64,000 bases of DNA. Source: Chitinophagaceae bacterium IBVUCB2 (lineage in GTDB: Bacteria > Bacteroidota > Bacteroidia > Chitinophagales > Chitinophagaceae). Position numbers and translations under genes: made by a program. The notes under the pieces are model-generated. The model saw only the letters and a program-made list of their open reading frames with translations, searched no databases and was not told the DNA's origin. The stretch spans positions 1,238,618-1,302,617 of the forward strand of contig NFUV01000002.1 of the NCBI GenBank assembly GCA_002127295.1, in the 5' to 3' direction. Shown in pieces: positions 17,140 to 26,227 of this stretch. The first letter of the stretch is position 1; each line of letters begins with the position of its first letter.

Positions 17140-17284
17140 TAGTTTTCAAAATAGCAAGAAAAACCCGGCACTCAAAATATTGACTACCGGGCGGGGTGCT
17201 TTTAAAATGAAACGTAGAAAAACTGAAATGAACCGTATACAAAACCTTTAGTAAATCACAGCCAGTGTATAATATTCGGGTATC

Positions 17285-18037
17285 TTATTGATACATGTAT
17301 TCAGTATCAGATGTTTGATTTGTAAACAGGTTGGTGAATGTTCTTTTTGTAACATAACCATCTGCATCCAGGATATAAGTAAATGTTGTATTTTCTTTCA
17401 TATTGCCCGATGCATCGTAACGTTTATAGCCACTTAATAAATTGGTGTAACCTTTTCCGTGGATATTCTTAGCTCCTTCAGTAGTTTCCATCGTGAAATA
17501 GGTTTTGGCCTTTTTTGAGTCATCGTATTGGTAGTCGGTTTTATCGTACAGCACTCCATTTTTGTAATACAGCTGCTTTACTGCATTTCCGTTAACGATG
17601 ATATAATGATTTTCATTTGTTTCTCCGGATACATCTATCGTTTTTTGCTTTATCAGGTAACCGTTTGCATCATATTCGAATAGCTGGTTACTTTTAACTT
17701 CTCCGTTATCAATTTTATAAACAAACCCGGATGATCTCCCATTCGCATCAACAGTATGTTCCATGGAACTTGTTAGTTTATTAGTACTGGTGAAGTAAGC
17801 TTTGATGATGACTTTTCCCGGAAGGTACTCATAGGTCCAGTAATTGGTTGTTCCCTGGATCTTTACCAGGTTGCCCTGGTTATCGTAAGTAAGAATCCTG
17901 TTATTCGATGGGTTTGCAGGATATTTTACTTCTGCAATATTTTTTTCTACTGGCACAATAACCGGCGATTCTATTTTGTCTTTCTTACAAGACGAAATAC
18001 TGGTAATGATCAGTAATGCTAATACAATCTTTTTCAT
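17285..18037 (-). CDS. Lipoprotein with YD/RHS-like repeats
   Basis: The 250-residue protein has a lipoprotein signal (MKKIVLALLIITSISSCKKD, Cys at residue 17). Short repeats resembling YD repeats follow: LTYDNQGNLVKI, HTVDANGRSSGF, FEYDANGYLIKQ, KRYDASGNMKEN and YILDADGYVTKR. Such proteins form beta-rich surface structures. Lys residues after the Cys fit a cell-envelope lipoprotein, but its final location is uncertain. The gene has the GTAAACC-N7-ATG leader. The specific role is unknown. Confidence 0.8.
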   Translation of the reverse strand: MKKIVLALLIITSISSCKKDKIESPVIVPVEKNIAEVKYPANPSNNRILTYDNQGNLVKIQGTTNYWTYEYLPGKVIIKAYFTSTNKLTSSMEHTVDANGRSSGFVYKIDNGEVKSNQLFEYDANGYLIKQKTIDVSGETNENHYIIVNGNAVKQLYYKNGVLYDKTDYQYDDSKKAKTYFTMETTEGAKNIHGKGYTNLLSGYKRYDASGNMKENTTFTYILDADGYVTKRTFTNLFTNQTSDTEYMYQ

Positions 18038-18219
18038 ACTAATAGGTTTACAATTTTCTTTAATGGTATTTTTTTTTGACAGCTCAAAGATGCAATGGGA
18101 AAAAGCAAATAAAAATTTTTAGCAGATGAAGCGTAGTGAGTTTATAAAGAACCGTGTTATTATATAAACAAAGATGCCTGCGTAAGCAGGCATCACTTCA
18201 TAAGGAATAAGGGTAATGG

Positions 18220-18642
18220 TCAGGTTTTCTTGTTTGTAGCAGTAGCAGCAATCATTGTGTCTGCTAAGGTTGAATAGCAGGTAGTCCAGGCAACTTTCAC
18301 TTCCTCTGTCCAATCTTTACCAAGACCTTGTTGTAAAGTCCAGAGTAATGCTTTGCCTACTAATTTATAATGTGCAGGACGAACACCATACTGAACATGT
18401 CGTTGTGCCATCGAGAGTATATCTTCAGTCAGGTCATTTAAATTATCTAAACGGGCTGCCACTGTACTGAGCATATCCATTAGCTTACGATATTGCTCAT
18501 CCATATTCTTTGGGAACATTTTCCGTAATGCTGGTGTGTCACAGAATAGCTTGCTATAAAATGTATCTCCTACGATTGCCGGATCAATATCCCGGATCAT
18601 TCGCCAGCTTGTCTTTACCAGTATCGTTTGTTCTGTCGTCAT
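18220..18642 (-). CDS. Single-domain globin
   Basis: The 140-residue protein starting MTTEQTILVKTSWRMIRD has a full globin fold of the flavohaemoglobin/Vitreoscilla type without the reductase domain. The proximal haem ligand is likely the His in MAQRHVQYGVRPAHY, matching the KHCQAGV site of Vitreoscilla haemoglobin. The open frame continues upstream to 18729, but the globin N-terminus fits the ATG at 18642. Oxygen or nitric-oxide handling is the usual role. It stands alone, with no partner reductase nearby. Confidence 0.92.
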   Translation of the reverse strand: MTTEQTILVKTSWRMIRDIDPAIVGDTFYSKLFCDTPALRKMFPKNMDEQYRKLMDMLSTVAARLDNLNDLTEDILSMAQRHVQYGVRPAHYKLVGKALLWTLQQGLGKDWTEEVKVAWTTCYSTLADTMIAATATNKKT

Positions 18643-18891
18643 GATAGATGCAGCTATTTTACAATGATAAAATTGGTAATACGGAGAGTTATAAAAAAGA
18701 ATCTTTGCCTGAAGTGTAGAAAATTTCAATTAAGGCGTACAAATAAGACCTTGTACATTAGCCCGAAATGGTTGGACATAAAGAGTAATACTAACGGTGG
18801 TAATGTTTTTCTTAGTAGTTAAAAAGTGGCTGGAGATAATGTAATATTATGGGCAGGGTAATTTTAATAGCTGCATGAAATTCCAATCGTA

Positions 18892-19266
18892 TTATTTCCT
18901 GATAAAATTCATTGCATCGAGTACATCATTGATCTTTTTTGCATTTAACGGTTTTCGTAGAAAATAATCCACACCCTCGTCACATGCTTTTTGCTCAATC
19001 CATGGCGAATAATCACCGGTTAGCATTATTATTTTAATATCCTTGTCAGCCGATTTAATCACTTGAATAAAGTTTATTCCTAATCCTTCCGGAAAACTAT
19101 TATCGAGAAAAATAACGGTAGGTTTAAGCTTTTGCAGGCAATCTCTGGCTTCAGATAGTGTTTGTACCGCCATGCAATAAATTTTTCGAAGTTCAAGCAG
19201 AGTTGTAAGTATGATGCCCATATCGTCATCGTCGTCAATTATCATCGCAGTTATCACTTTTGCCAT
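18892..19266 (-). CDS. Stand-alone receiver domain protein
   Basis: The 124-residue protein is a CheY-like receiver without an output domain. The acidic patch is IIDDDDD (residues 9-15), the phospho-acceptor is D55 in VIFLDNSFPEG, the conserved Thr is in MLTGD, and the Lys is in LRKPLNA. No kinase gene is adjacent. It may work in a phosphorelay or by protein contact. Confidence 0.9.
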   Translation of the reverse strand: MAKVITAMIIDDDDDMGIILTTLLELRKIYCMAVQTLSEARDCLQKLKPTVIFLDNSFPEGLGINFIQVIKSADKDIKIIMLTGDYSPWIEQKACDEGVDYFLRKPLNAKKINDVLDAMNFIRK

Positions 19267-19464
19267 AATTATTCAAAAAGCAATTAATGTGCCTTTTTGA
19301 ATTTATGTTATTAACAGTAAAGGAGATGTATTTCTTAAAAAAATAAAATAACAGTTCTATTACATATGCCCGAATAAACTTAATTGTATCTCGAAAATTT
19401 ACTACGCATTTTTTCGGGCTATGAAGAGGGGTAAAAATATTTATTATATGAGTGCTAACAAAAG

Positions 19465-19499
19465 AAAATAAAAAAAGGGCATCGGAGTGATGCCCTTTT
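19465..19499 (-). terminator. Intrinsic terminator of SWIB gene
   Basis: On the minus strand GGGCATC and GATGCCC (19477-19495), extended by A/T pairs, enclose a 5-base loop. A long T run follows (complement of 19465-19476). It ends the gene at 19519-19914. Confidence 0.88.
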
Positions 19500-19518
19500 A
19501 TGTTTGTTTGGTCGTTGC

Positions 19519-19914
19519 TTATTTCATGTGTTTTGATAAAGCTTTCGCTACATCAAACATAGATACCTGTGCTTTACCACCAAATACTGGTTTCAACTTA
19601 GCGTCGTTGTTAATCATACGGCGATTCTTAGCATCTTGCAATTTGTTTGCTTTAATATGCTGCCATATTTTTTTAACTGCTTCTGTACGGGCCAATGGTT
19701 TGCTGCCAACTACAGCTGCTAATTCTGCACTTGGAGTAAGTGCTTTCATGAACGCTGCATTAGGTTTGCGGGCTGATTTTTTCTTAGCTGCTTTTTTTGG
19801 AGCTGCTTTTTTAGCTGCCTTTTTTGGAGCTGCTTTCTTTACTACTTTCTTAGCTGCTTTTTTTGGAGCTGCTTTCTTTGCAGGTTTTTTGGCTGCTTTT
19901 TTCTTTGTTGCCAT
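19519..19914 (-). CDS. SWIB-domain protein with histone H1-like tail
   Basis: The 131-residue protein has a Lys/Ala tail made of KKAAPKKAAKK-type repeats (residues 1-50), then a SWIB/MDM2 domain (about 55-131: LTPSAELAAVVGSKPLARTE, VKKIWQHIKANKLQD and VSMFDVAKALSKHMK). SWIB domains are best known in eukaryotic chromatin remodelling and in chlamydiae. Fused to a lysine-rich tail in bacteria they are thought to bind DNA. A nucleoid-associated role is inferred. The tail is encoded by repetitive DNA. A TATATTTG promoter box lies 45 bases upstream. Confidence 0.9.
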   Translation of the reverse strand: MATKKKAAKKPAKKAAPKKAAKKVVKKAAPKKAAKKAAPKKAAKKKSARKPNAAFMKALTPSAELAAVVGSKPLARTEAVKKIWQHIKANKLQDAKNRRMINNDAKLKPVFGGKAQVSMFDVAKALSKHMK

Positions 19915-19959
19915 GTTGTTTTTAATTTAGAATGTTAATGGGTATAAGTATTACCAAAT

Positions 19960-19967
19960 CAAATATA
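19960..19967 (-). promoter_or_regulatory. Promoter -7 box TATATTTG
   Basis: An exact TAnnTTTG match on the minus strand, 45 bases before the SWIB-protein ATG. A TTTTTTG run lies about 15 bases further upstream and could be part of the -33 element. Confidence 0.5.
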
Positions 19968-20039
19968 GGGTACTTTCTATTACAAAAAACTGATTTTCCC
20001 CTATGAAAATGAGTTTTTAAACACTTGTTAATAACTAGT

Positions 20040-21260
20040 TTAATTCCGGTACACCGCTATGGAAGAGGCCCTGTCGTTCCATCCGGATATGGAAAAGCCG
20101 GTTTTTGATTCCGTAATCGTATAACTTCTACCTCCGAAATTTTCAAATTCATACAGCACTACCCGGAAACCAGGTGGCAATTGTAATGAGCTTAATGCAT
20201 TGTCCGGAAAGTTTCCAGCTTCCGCCATATTACGGTAAGTACCCGGTAGCAGGGATGCCGCCTGCCCTCTATAACTACCATCAGCATATATGATTACCAC
20301 ATCACCACTACCACCTCCGGGCTGTGGATAGCTGGGGTTGTTACCATACTTTTCCTCTATGATAATGGAGCCAATACGGTTACGCATATTGCTGTTCATA
20401 CAATTAATATCGGCATTAACGGCATAGGAAGAACCAGATACATATTCATTATCGAGATACACTTTTGCCCGCAGATTACTGCCAAGTGCAATGGAAGAAA
20501 TATTATATTTCATCAAACCCAGCTGGTTCCCCTGGTAAGTACCGGGCATCAACCGGAGTGCATTGCCATTATAATTACAATCGCTGTATAGGGTAGCGTA
20601 TGAGTCGCTATTGTAATTTCCACCACCCGGTGTAGTGGGATAGGTAGGATTTGAAGTTTTGTACTCAATTACCAGGGAACCTATTCTATCGTTATAAGAG
20701 CTGCTCATACAGGTTTGACTGGCATCAAATGTAGCTGATGCTCCCGCAGCATTTTCATTATTCAAGTAAACCCTGAGGCGCAGATTGCCTGTAATGGTAA
20801 ATGAGGATATGGCATACTTCAATGCGCCTAACTGGCTTCCACTATAAGTGCCCGGGCGCAAACTCTGCGAATAACCTTTGGAATAACAGTCTGCAAAAAA
20901 TGTGATGTATTCATTGCCATAACCTCCCGGTTGTTGATTGCCATAAGGACCTTCTACCACTATCGATGATGCCCGGCTGCGCCAATCGGCACCCAGGCAA
21001 TATTCGCTGGCATAAAAAGTTTTTGAACTTCCTTTAAAATCATCATTCTCATACAGGGTTATTTTAAATCCCTGCGGAACCTGGAAGGAATTGAGTTTAT
21101 CGTTATCGACTTTCATTTGGGAACTGGTATAGCTACCGGGAGCTAAGGTATATTGGCGGCCGGAATAATTGCACTGATCATGTATGGTTACATAATTCTG
21201 GGCTGAAGCAATAAGCTGCATTGAAACAAACAGCCCTGCAAAAAAGAATTTGGGTTTCAT
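20040..21260 (-). CDS. Exported protein with four beta/gamma-crystallin-like domains
   Basis: After a signal peptide (MKPKFFFAGLFVSMQLIASA) the 406-residue protein has four tandem domains of about 85 residues. They are joined by short Gly/Pro linkers (GNQQPGGYGN, YPTTPGGGN, YPQPGGGSG). Each begins with a strand such as VTIHDQCNYSGRQYTLAPG and contains a Greek-key element like LYENDDFKGSS. The calcium signature N/D-N/D-x-x-S/T-S is intact twice in the last domain (DNALSS and NDRASS) and degenerate in the other three. Calcium-stabilised extracellular binding is inferred. It could be a surface adhesin or protectant. Confidence 0.8.
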   Translation of the reverse strand: MKPKFFFAGLFVSMQLIASAQNYVTIHDQCNYSGRQYTLAPGSYTSSQMKVDNDKLNSFQVPQGFKITLYENDDFKGSSKTFYASEYCLGADWRSRASSIVVEGPYGNQQPGGYGNEYITFFADCYSKGYSQSLRPGTYSGSQLGALKYAISSFTITGNLRLRVYLNNENAAGASATFDASQTCMSSSYNDRIGSLVIEYKTSNPTYPTTPGGGNYNSDSYATLYSDCNYNGNALRLMPGTYQGNQLGLMKYNISSIALGSNLRAKVYLDNEYVSGSSYAVNADINCMNSNMRNRIGSIIIEEKYGNNPSYPQPGGGSGDVVIIYADGSYRGQAASLLPGTYRNMAEAGNFPDNALSSLQLPPGFRVVLYEFENFGGRSYTITESKTGFSISGWNDRASSIAVYRN

Positions 21261-21425
21261 AAAATTTAAAGTTTAATGGTTGCTGTTTTAGAAAGTTAAG
21301 CAACTTTTTATTACAACCGAATTATATGCCAAATTGAAATTCCCAAAAAGGTGACCTGTTTAGTAAGGCATCACCCATTTGGGAATCAAATTTTTCCAAT
21401 GCGGAAATTCTGTGCAATACTTTTC

Positions 21426-22100
21426 TTATTTGGCGGCAAACCCTACACACTCTTTCAATTCCTTTTCGGTATAGGCAACTTTGTATTGCTGTAATACATC
21501 CGCCGGTACGCCATTCCATTCATTGGGTTGATTGCCGGCATAGCCAATATCTTTTACCCCTATTTCAGCAGTATAAAAACCTGTAGCAGTAAGATTTCTC
21601 ATTAAGCTAAAAAATGCAGCCCCTTGTTTTAGTTGAGGTTTATCTTTTACTCTACCCGGGTAAGCAATTATATCTACCAATTCCATTTGCTGCGGCTGGC
21701 TGCAATCTTTAAATGTTTTTTCATGTTTTTTCAGACAATACATATCTAACCATCGCAAACCGCCCCGCATAGGTACCTGGTGAGTTGGCATATCTTTTAC
21801 AATGAACTCAATAAACTCCGGCACTTTGGCATCGCTGGCACTGCCGCTTATTTCATCTTTTGGAATAATGATATCGGCTAATATCGTAATTGTGGCCATT
21901 TCATGTTCTGTAAAGAATTTTTCTTTAGCAAGAATTTCTTTCTCATACTTCAATTCATCGGGGTTGCGGTCTAGGTTAAATTCCGCTTCTTTAACTATAG
22001 GAGCTGTTGATTTCTTGTCGTCTGTTTTACAACCCGCAATAGCAATAGGGGCTGCAACAGCACCGGTAACGATTAGCTTTAGTGATTTACGTCTGTCCAT
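21426..22100 (-). CDS. Gluconate 2-dehydrogenase subunit 3 family protein, Tat lipoprotein
   Basis: The 224-residue protein starts MDRRKSLKLIVTGAVAAPIA and has a twin-arginine motif (DRRKSLK) and a lipobox ending AIAGC. The domain resembles the small subunit of FAD-dependent gluconate/sugar dehydrogenases (ITILADIIIPKDE, VPEFIEFIVKD, FFSLMRNLTATGFYT). In this family the small subunit carries the Tat signal and helps export the flavin subunit. The GMC gene lies directly upstream on the same strand with a 66-bp gap, so they form one complex. Confidence 0.9.
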   Translation of the reverse strand: MDRRKSLKLIVTGAVAAPIAIAGCKTDDKKSTAPIVKEAEFNLDRNPDELKYEKEILAKEKFFTEHEMATITILADIIIPKDEISGSASDAKVPEFIEFIVKDMPTHQVPMRGGLRWLDMYCLKKHEKTFKDCSQPQQMELVDIIAYPGRVKDKPQLKQGAAFFSLMRNLTATGFYTAEIGVKDIGYAGNQPNEWNGVPADVLQQYKVAYTEKELKECVGFAAK

Positions 22101-22166
22101 TTTTATCCATTAATAGTTTATTAAATTCAAAACAATGAAAACTCAGGTATCGGAGATTATTACTTC

Positions 22167-23909
22167 CTAAATGTTTTGTTTTTTCATCTCCTCAATAATA
22201 TTCTCAGATGCTCTCATTGAAAGAGCCAATATCGTCCAGGTAATATTTTTATCGGCCTGCGAAACAAACTGGCCGCCATCTACGCAAAATAAATTCTTAC
22301 AATCATGTGCCTGGCTCATTTTATTTAAGGCCGACTTTTTTGCATCATTCCCCATTCTTACCGTACCCGCTTCATGAATGATCTCCCCGGGTTTGGATAA
22401 ACCCCATTGATTTTTTTCATTATCATCTCCGCCCCAGGTAATAACAGCCCCCATGTTATGCATTACTTCTTTAAAAGTTTCTTTCATGTGTTTAGCCTGG
22501 TTGATTTCATGGTCTGTCCATTTTACATTGAATTTTAATACAGGAATACCAAACTTGTCAACCGTATTCGGATCTATTTCACAATAATTACTTTCTATCG
22601 GAATAGCTTCTCCACGACCAGCCATACCTACACCACAACCGTAGAAGTAACGATAATCTTCTTTTAATGAAGCGCCATAACCACCGCCTTCTTTTTGTTT
22701 TCCATGAACTACATATTTGCCATTCAGGTTTTCAATTCCCCAGCTAAAACCATAGGAAGGCTGACTCATACCACCCCAATATTCAATATGGTAACCCCTC
22801 GGGAAATCCAACTTTTTATTATCTAACCACCAGGGCGAATAAATATGCATGCCTCCAACGCCATCTTCATTATATCGTTTTCTATCGAACAGTTGCGGAA
22901 GTACACCTCCTAAAGCAGCACCGGTAGAATCATGTAAATATTTTCCCACTACATTGCTGCTATTGGCTAATCCATTTGGATGCCGGTCGGATTTTGAATT
23001 GAGTAACAATCTTGCACTTTCGCAGGCACTGGCAGCAACAATCACCACTTTACCTTCTACCTGGTATTCCATCATATCATCTTTATTGATATAAGAAACA
23101 CCGGTTGCCAATCCTTCTTTATTCGTTAATACTTCTCTTGCCATTGCATTAGCAATAATATCCACGTTGCCGGTTTTTAACGCAGGCTTTATTAATACAT
23201 TGGTAGAGGAGAAGTCGGCCTTAGCCATGCTGCAGTTGCGATTACACTGTCCGCAGAAAAAACATTTTCCTCTTTCATCATTCAATTTTTCTGTAAGAAT
23301 AGAAAGGCGTGAAGGAATTACTTTAACACCTGCTTGTGTTGCAGCATTTTTTATAAACAGTTCATGCAATCTTGGTTTTGGTGGTTTTAAGAAAAATCCA
23401 TCCGGGTCGTTTTCCAAACCTTCATTAGTGCCGAATATGCCAATGAGTTTATCAACTCTGTCATAAAAAGGTTTTACATCTTCATAACCGATTGGCCAGT
23501 CATCACCTAATCCATCAATGCTTTTTCTTTTAAAATCTTTTGGACCAAAGCGAAGCGATATTCTTCCCCAATGATTGGTACGACCTCCTAACATTCTTGC
23601 ACGCCACCAGCTCCAATCGGTGCCGCTTTCTTTTGTAAATGGCTCGCCGTCTAATGACCAGCCGCCATAGCAAGCATCAAAATCACCAAAAGGACGAAGT
23701 TTGGTACTTGCACCCCGGCGGGGAGAATCCCATGGATTTTTTAGTTGTGTTATATTTTTGTCAGGATCATAATAAAAACCGGCTTCTACTATGCAAACTT
23801 TTAAACCTGCGTTGGCCAGTATATATGCTGCCATACCACCACCGGCACCAGAGCCCACTATTACTGCATCGTATTTTTTTGCCTGTTTCTTAACCTGGAG
23901 ATTTCCCAT
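22167..23909 (-). CDS. GMC-type FAD dehydrogenase with ferredoxin-like Cys cluster
   Basis: The 580-residue protein has the FAD-binding VIVGSGAGGGMAAY (residues 17-30) and the RMLGGRTNHWGR segment of GMC oxidoreductases. The active site is HEAGTVRMG with its partner region NITWTILAL. Between them, C216, C219, C222 and C226 form a CxxCxxCxxxC pattern, located where Fe-S-containing FAD glucose dehydrogenases bind their cluster. No signal peptide is present; export with the Tat-bearing partner (21426-22100) is likely. The substrate is probably a sugar or sugar alcohol. No cytochrome c subunit gene is adjacent, so the electron acceptor is unknown. Confidence 0.9.
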   Translation of the reverse strand: MGNLQVKKQAKKYDAVIVGSGAGGGMAAYILANAGLKVCIVEAGFYYDPDKNITQLKNPWDSPRRGASTKLRPFGDFDACYGGWSLDGEPFTKESGTDWSWWRARMLGGRTNHWGRISLRFGPKDFKRKSIDGLGDDWPIGYEDVKPFYDRVDKLIGIFGTNEGLENDPDGFFLKPPKPRLHELFIKNAATQAGVKVIPSRLSILTEKLNDERGKCFFCGQCNRNCSMAKADFSSTNVLIKPALKTGNVDIIANAMAREVLTNKEGLATGVSYINKDDMMEYQVEGKVVIVAASACESARLLLNSKSDRHPNGLANSSNVVGKYLHDSTGAALGGVLPQLFDRKRYNEDGVGGMHIYSPWWLDNKKLDFPRGYHIEYWGGMSQPSYGFSWGIENLNGKYVVHGKQKEGGGYGASLKEDYRYFYGCGVGMAGRGEAIPIESNYCEIDPNTVDKFGIPVLKFNVKWTDHEINQAKHMKETFKEVMHNMGAVITWGGDDNEKNQWGLSKPGEIIHEAGTVRMGNDAKKSALNKMSQAHDCKNLFCVDGGQFVSQADKNITWTILALSMRASENIIEEMKKQNI

Positions 23910-24007
23910 ATAGCCTATAACCGTTTTGGTAATAAAAGAACAATTTACAGGTTTGCCGTTGTGCTACCGAAATTTTTAACCAGAATTTCCTCACAGCTTC
24001 AATTCAT

Positions 24008-24015
24008 TATCTTTA
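24008..24015 (+). promoter_or_regulatory. Promoter -7-like box TATCTTTA
   Basis: It differs from TAnnTTTG only at the last base and ends 19 bases before the pullulanase ATG, the spacing seen at other genes here. Confidence 0.4.
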
Positions 24016-24034
24016 ATTAAAATATCAATAACCA

Positions 24035-26008
24035 ATGAAGAGGTATGTTATGCTGCTGGGGTTTATTACACAATTATTTTCCGGAAAAGCACAAAAAACT
24101 GATTTTACTAAGTATCCTGTTTACACTGGTAATGATTTAGGCCTTACTTATACAAAAGAAAAATCTGTGTTTCGTATTTGGGCACCTACTGCAGCCGAAG
24201 TGCATTTGAAGTTATATGCCAGCGCCGAACAGCAACTTTTTACGGAATTACATTCAATGAAAAAGGATAAGAACGGTACATGGGTAATTACCTTAACCGG
24301 GGACAAAAAAGGAGTGTTCTATACATTCAGCACAATTATTAATGGAAAAGAATCCGAAGAAGTACCCGATCCTTATGCAAAAGCAGTGGGTGTAAACGGC
24401 AAGAGAGCAATGGTAGTGGATTTAAAAGAAACAAATCCAACAGGATGGGGGAAAGATAAAAGTCCCGCATTTAAAAATAAAACGGATGCAATTATTTATG
24501 AATTGCATGTACGAGATGCCAGTATTTCACCAACATCAGGCATTCAGAACAAAGGAAAGTTTTTAGGATTGACAGAAAGAGGAACAAGAAATGCAGCAGG
24601 TCAATCAACCGGTCTCGACCATATTAAAGAATTAGGAATAACACATGTACACTTATTGCCTTTCTACGATTTTAATTCTATTGATGAAACAAAATCAGAT
24701 GGTAAATACAACTGGGGTTATGACCCGCTGAACTATAATGTGCCCGAAGGCTCTTATTCTACCAATCCCTTTGATGGGGTGACAAGGATCAAAGAATTCA
24801 AACAATTGGTAAAAACATTTCATGAAAATGGATTAAGGGTGGTAATGGATGTAGTTTATAATCATACTGCATTAACAGAAACCTCCAATTTTAATCAACT
24901 AGTACCGGGTTATTATTACCGGCAAACAAAAGACGGGAAATTCTCTGATGCTACTGCCTGTGGCAATGAAACGGCCAGTGAAAGGCCCATGTTCAGGAAG
25001 TTTATGCTGGAATCTATGAAGTATTGGGTACAGGAATATCATGTAGATGGTTTCCGGGTTGATCTGATGGGAGTGCATGATATTGAAACGATGAATCTTA
25101 TTTCAAAAGAACTGCATAAGATAAAGCCTGATATAATTATTTACGGCGAAGGTTGGACAGCCGGCTCCTCACCACTGCCGGATTCATTACGGGCATTAAA
25201 AGCCAATGCACACAAACTTGACCGCATTGCAGTTTTTAGTGATGATATAAGAGATGGAATTAAAGGTTCTGTGTTCGATCATAAGGACAAAGGCTTTGCC
25301 AGTGGGAAAAAAGGAATGGAAGAAAGTATAAAGTTTGGCATTGTAGCTTCTTTACAACATCCGCAGATCAATTATAGCAAAGTGAATTATTCCAAAGCTC
25401 CATATGCCAAAGAGCCCTATCAAACTGTTACGTACGCAGAGTGTCACGATAACCATGTGCTTTGGGACAAGCTAAAAATTTCTGCTATTGGTTCCACAGA
25501 ACCGGAGAGAATCGATATGCATAAACTTGCCTTATCGATTGTACTTACTTCACAAGGCATTTCGTTTTTACATGCCGGAACAGAATTTTTACGAAGTAAA
25601 CAAGATGTAGAAAATTCTTATAATTCACCGGATAGTATCAATGCTATCAACTGGGATTTAAAGACGAAGAACAAAGAAGTGTTTGATTATACCAAAGCGT
25701 TGATAAAAATAAGAAAGGAACATCCGGCATTCCGAATGACGAATAATAAGCAGATTGTAAATAATATTCAATTTCTAACTAATCTGTCTAAAGGAGTTAT
25801 TGCTTACACTATCAATGGTAGTGCTGTAAATGATTCATGGAAAAAGATATTAGTCATTCTATCAGGTGCAGATGAAGTTGATACGTTAGAATTACCAGCA
25901 GGAAAATGGAATGCGGTTGTCGGTGATAGTCATATACTGACAGTCCAAGCTTTTTTTGAAAATTATTTTGCACTAAAGACCTATAAGTGCTCAATCTTTT
26001 ATCAATAA
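24035..26008 (+). CDS. pulA: Type I pullulanase, exported
   Basis: The 657-residue enzyme has a short signal peptide (MKRYVMLLGFITQLFSGKAQ). A CBM48-like N-terminal domain (RIWAPTAAEVHLKLY) is followed by a GH13 barrel. The type I pullulanase signature YNWGYDP is at residues 225-231. The catalytic triad is D343 (GFRVDLMG), E372 (YGEGW) and D472 (ECHDNH). It hydrolyses alpha-1,6 links in pullulan and branched glucans. The gene stands alone, with no SusC/SusD pair beside it. The start at 24035 gives the signal peptide. Confidence 0.93.
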   Translation: MKRYVMLLGFITQLFSGKAQKTDFTKYPVYTGNDLGLTYTKEKSVFRIWAPTAAEVHLKLYASAEQQLFTELHSMKKDKNGTWVITLTGDKKGVFYTFSTIINGKESEEVPDPYAKAVGVNGKRAMVVDLKETNPTGWGKDKSPAFKNKTDAIIYELHVRDASISPTSGIQNKGKFLGLTERGTRNAAGQSTGLDHIKELGITHVHLLPFYDFNSIDETKSDGKYNWGYDPLNYNVPEGSYSTNPFDGVTRIKEFKQLVKTFHENGLRVVMDVVYNHTALTETSNFNQLVPGYYYRQTKDGKFSDATACGNETASERPMFRKFMLESMKYWVQEYHVDGFRVDLMGVHDIETMNLISKELHKIKPDIIIYGEGWTAGSSPLPDSLRALKANAHKLDRIAVFSDDIRDGIKGSVFDHKDKGFASGKKGMEESIKFGIVASLQHPQINYSKVNYSKAPYAKEPYQTVTYAECHDNHVLWDKLKISAIGSTEPERIDMHKLALSIVLTSQGISFLHAGTEFLRSKQDVENSYNSPDSINAINWDLKTKNKEVFDYTKALIKIRKEHPAFRMTNNKQIVNNIQFLTNLSKGVIAYTINGSAVNDSWKKILVILSGADEVDTLELPAGKWNAVVGDSHILTVQAFFENYFALKTYKCSIFYQ

Positions 26009-26080
26009 AGATTTTGACCAAAGATGTTGTTAAAGTAGAATTACTTCAAACATTAATTACACTTTCTCCCTTTAATAACC

Positions 26081-26088
26081 TATATTTG
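26081..26088 (+). promoter_or_regulatory. Promoter -7 box TATATTTG
   Basis: An exact TAnnTTTG match. It ends 139 bases before the helicase start, so the transcript would have a long leader that contains the structure at 26158-26208. Confidence 0.5.
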
Positions 26089-26157
26089 CACTCTTGTATG
26101 TTATTTCTCACTCAGTTTGTATGTCTCCGTACTACTCAAATGCCGTGATGGCTTAAC

Positions 26158-26208
26158 GTAAGGCAGGTAAAGTATCAGATTCGGAATTGATAGCCTTACC
26201 ACATTTTT
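26158..26208 (+). promoter_or_regulatory. Structured leader / attenuator-like hairpin of RNA helicase gene
   Basis: GTAAGGC (26158-26164) pairs perfectly with GCCTTAC (26193-26199). Inside it TATCA (26173-26177) pairs with TGATA (26188-26192). A competing stem GGTAA (26166-26170) with TTACC (26196-26200) uses the same 3' strand. A T run (26203-26208) follows directly, as in an intrinsic terminator. The element lies in the leader of a DEAD-box helicase gene, a class often autoregulated or cold-induced. Confidence 0.5.
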
Positions 26209-26227
26209 TAATTAATATTTTATTCAA

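Noticed and set aside
19487..19930. Plus-strand frame opposite the SWIB gene rich in Phe and Ala
   Set aside because: It is the complement of the Lys/Ala repeat tail (AAG/GCT codons) and carries the gene's terminator at its start.
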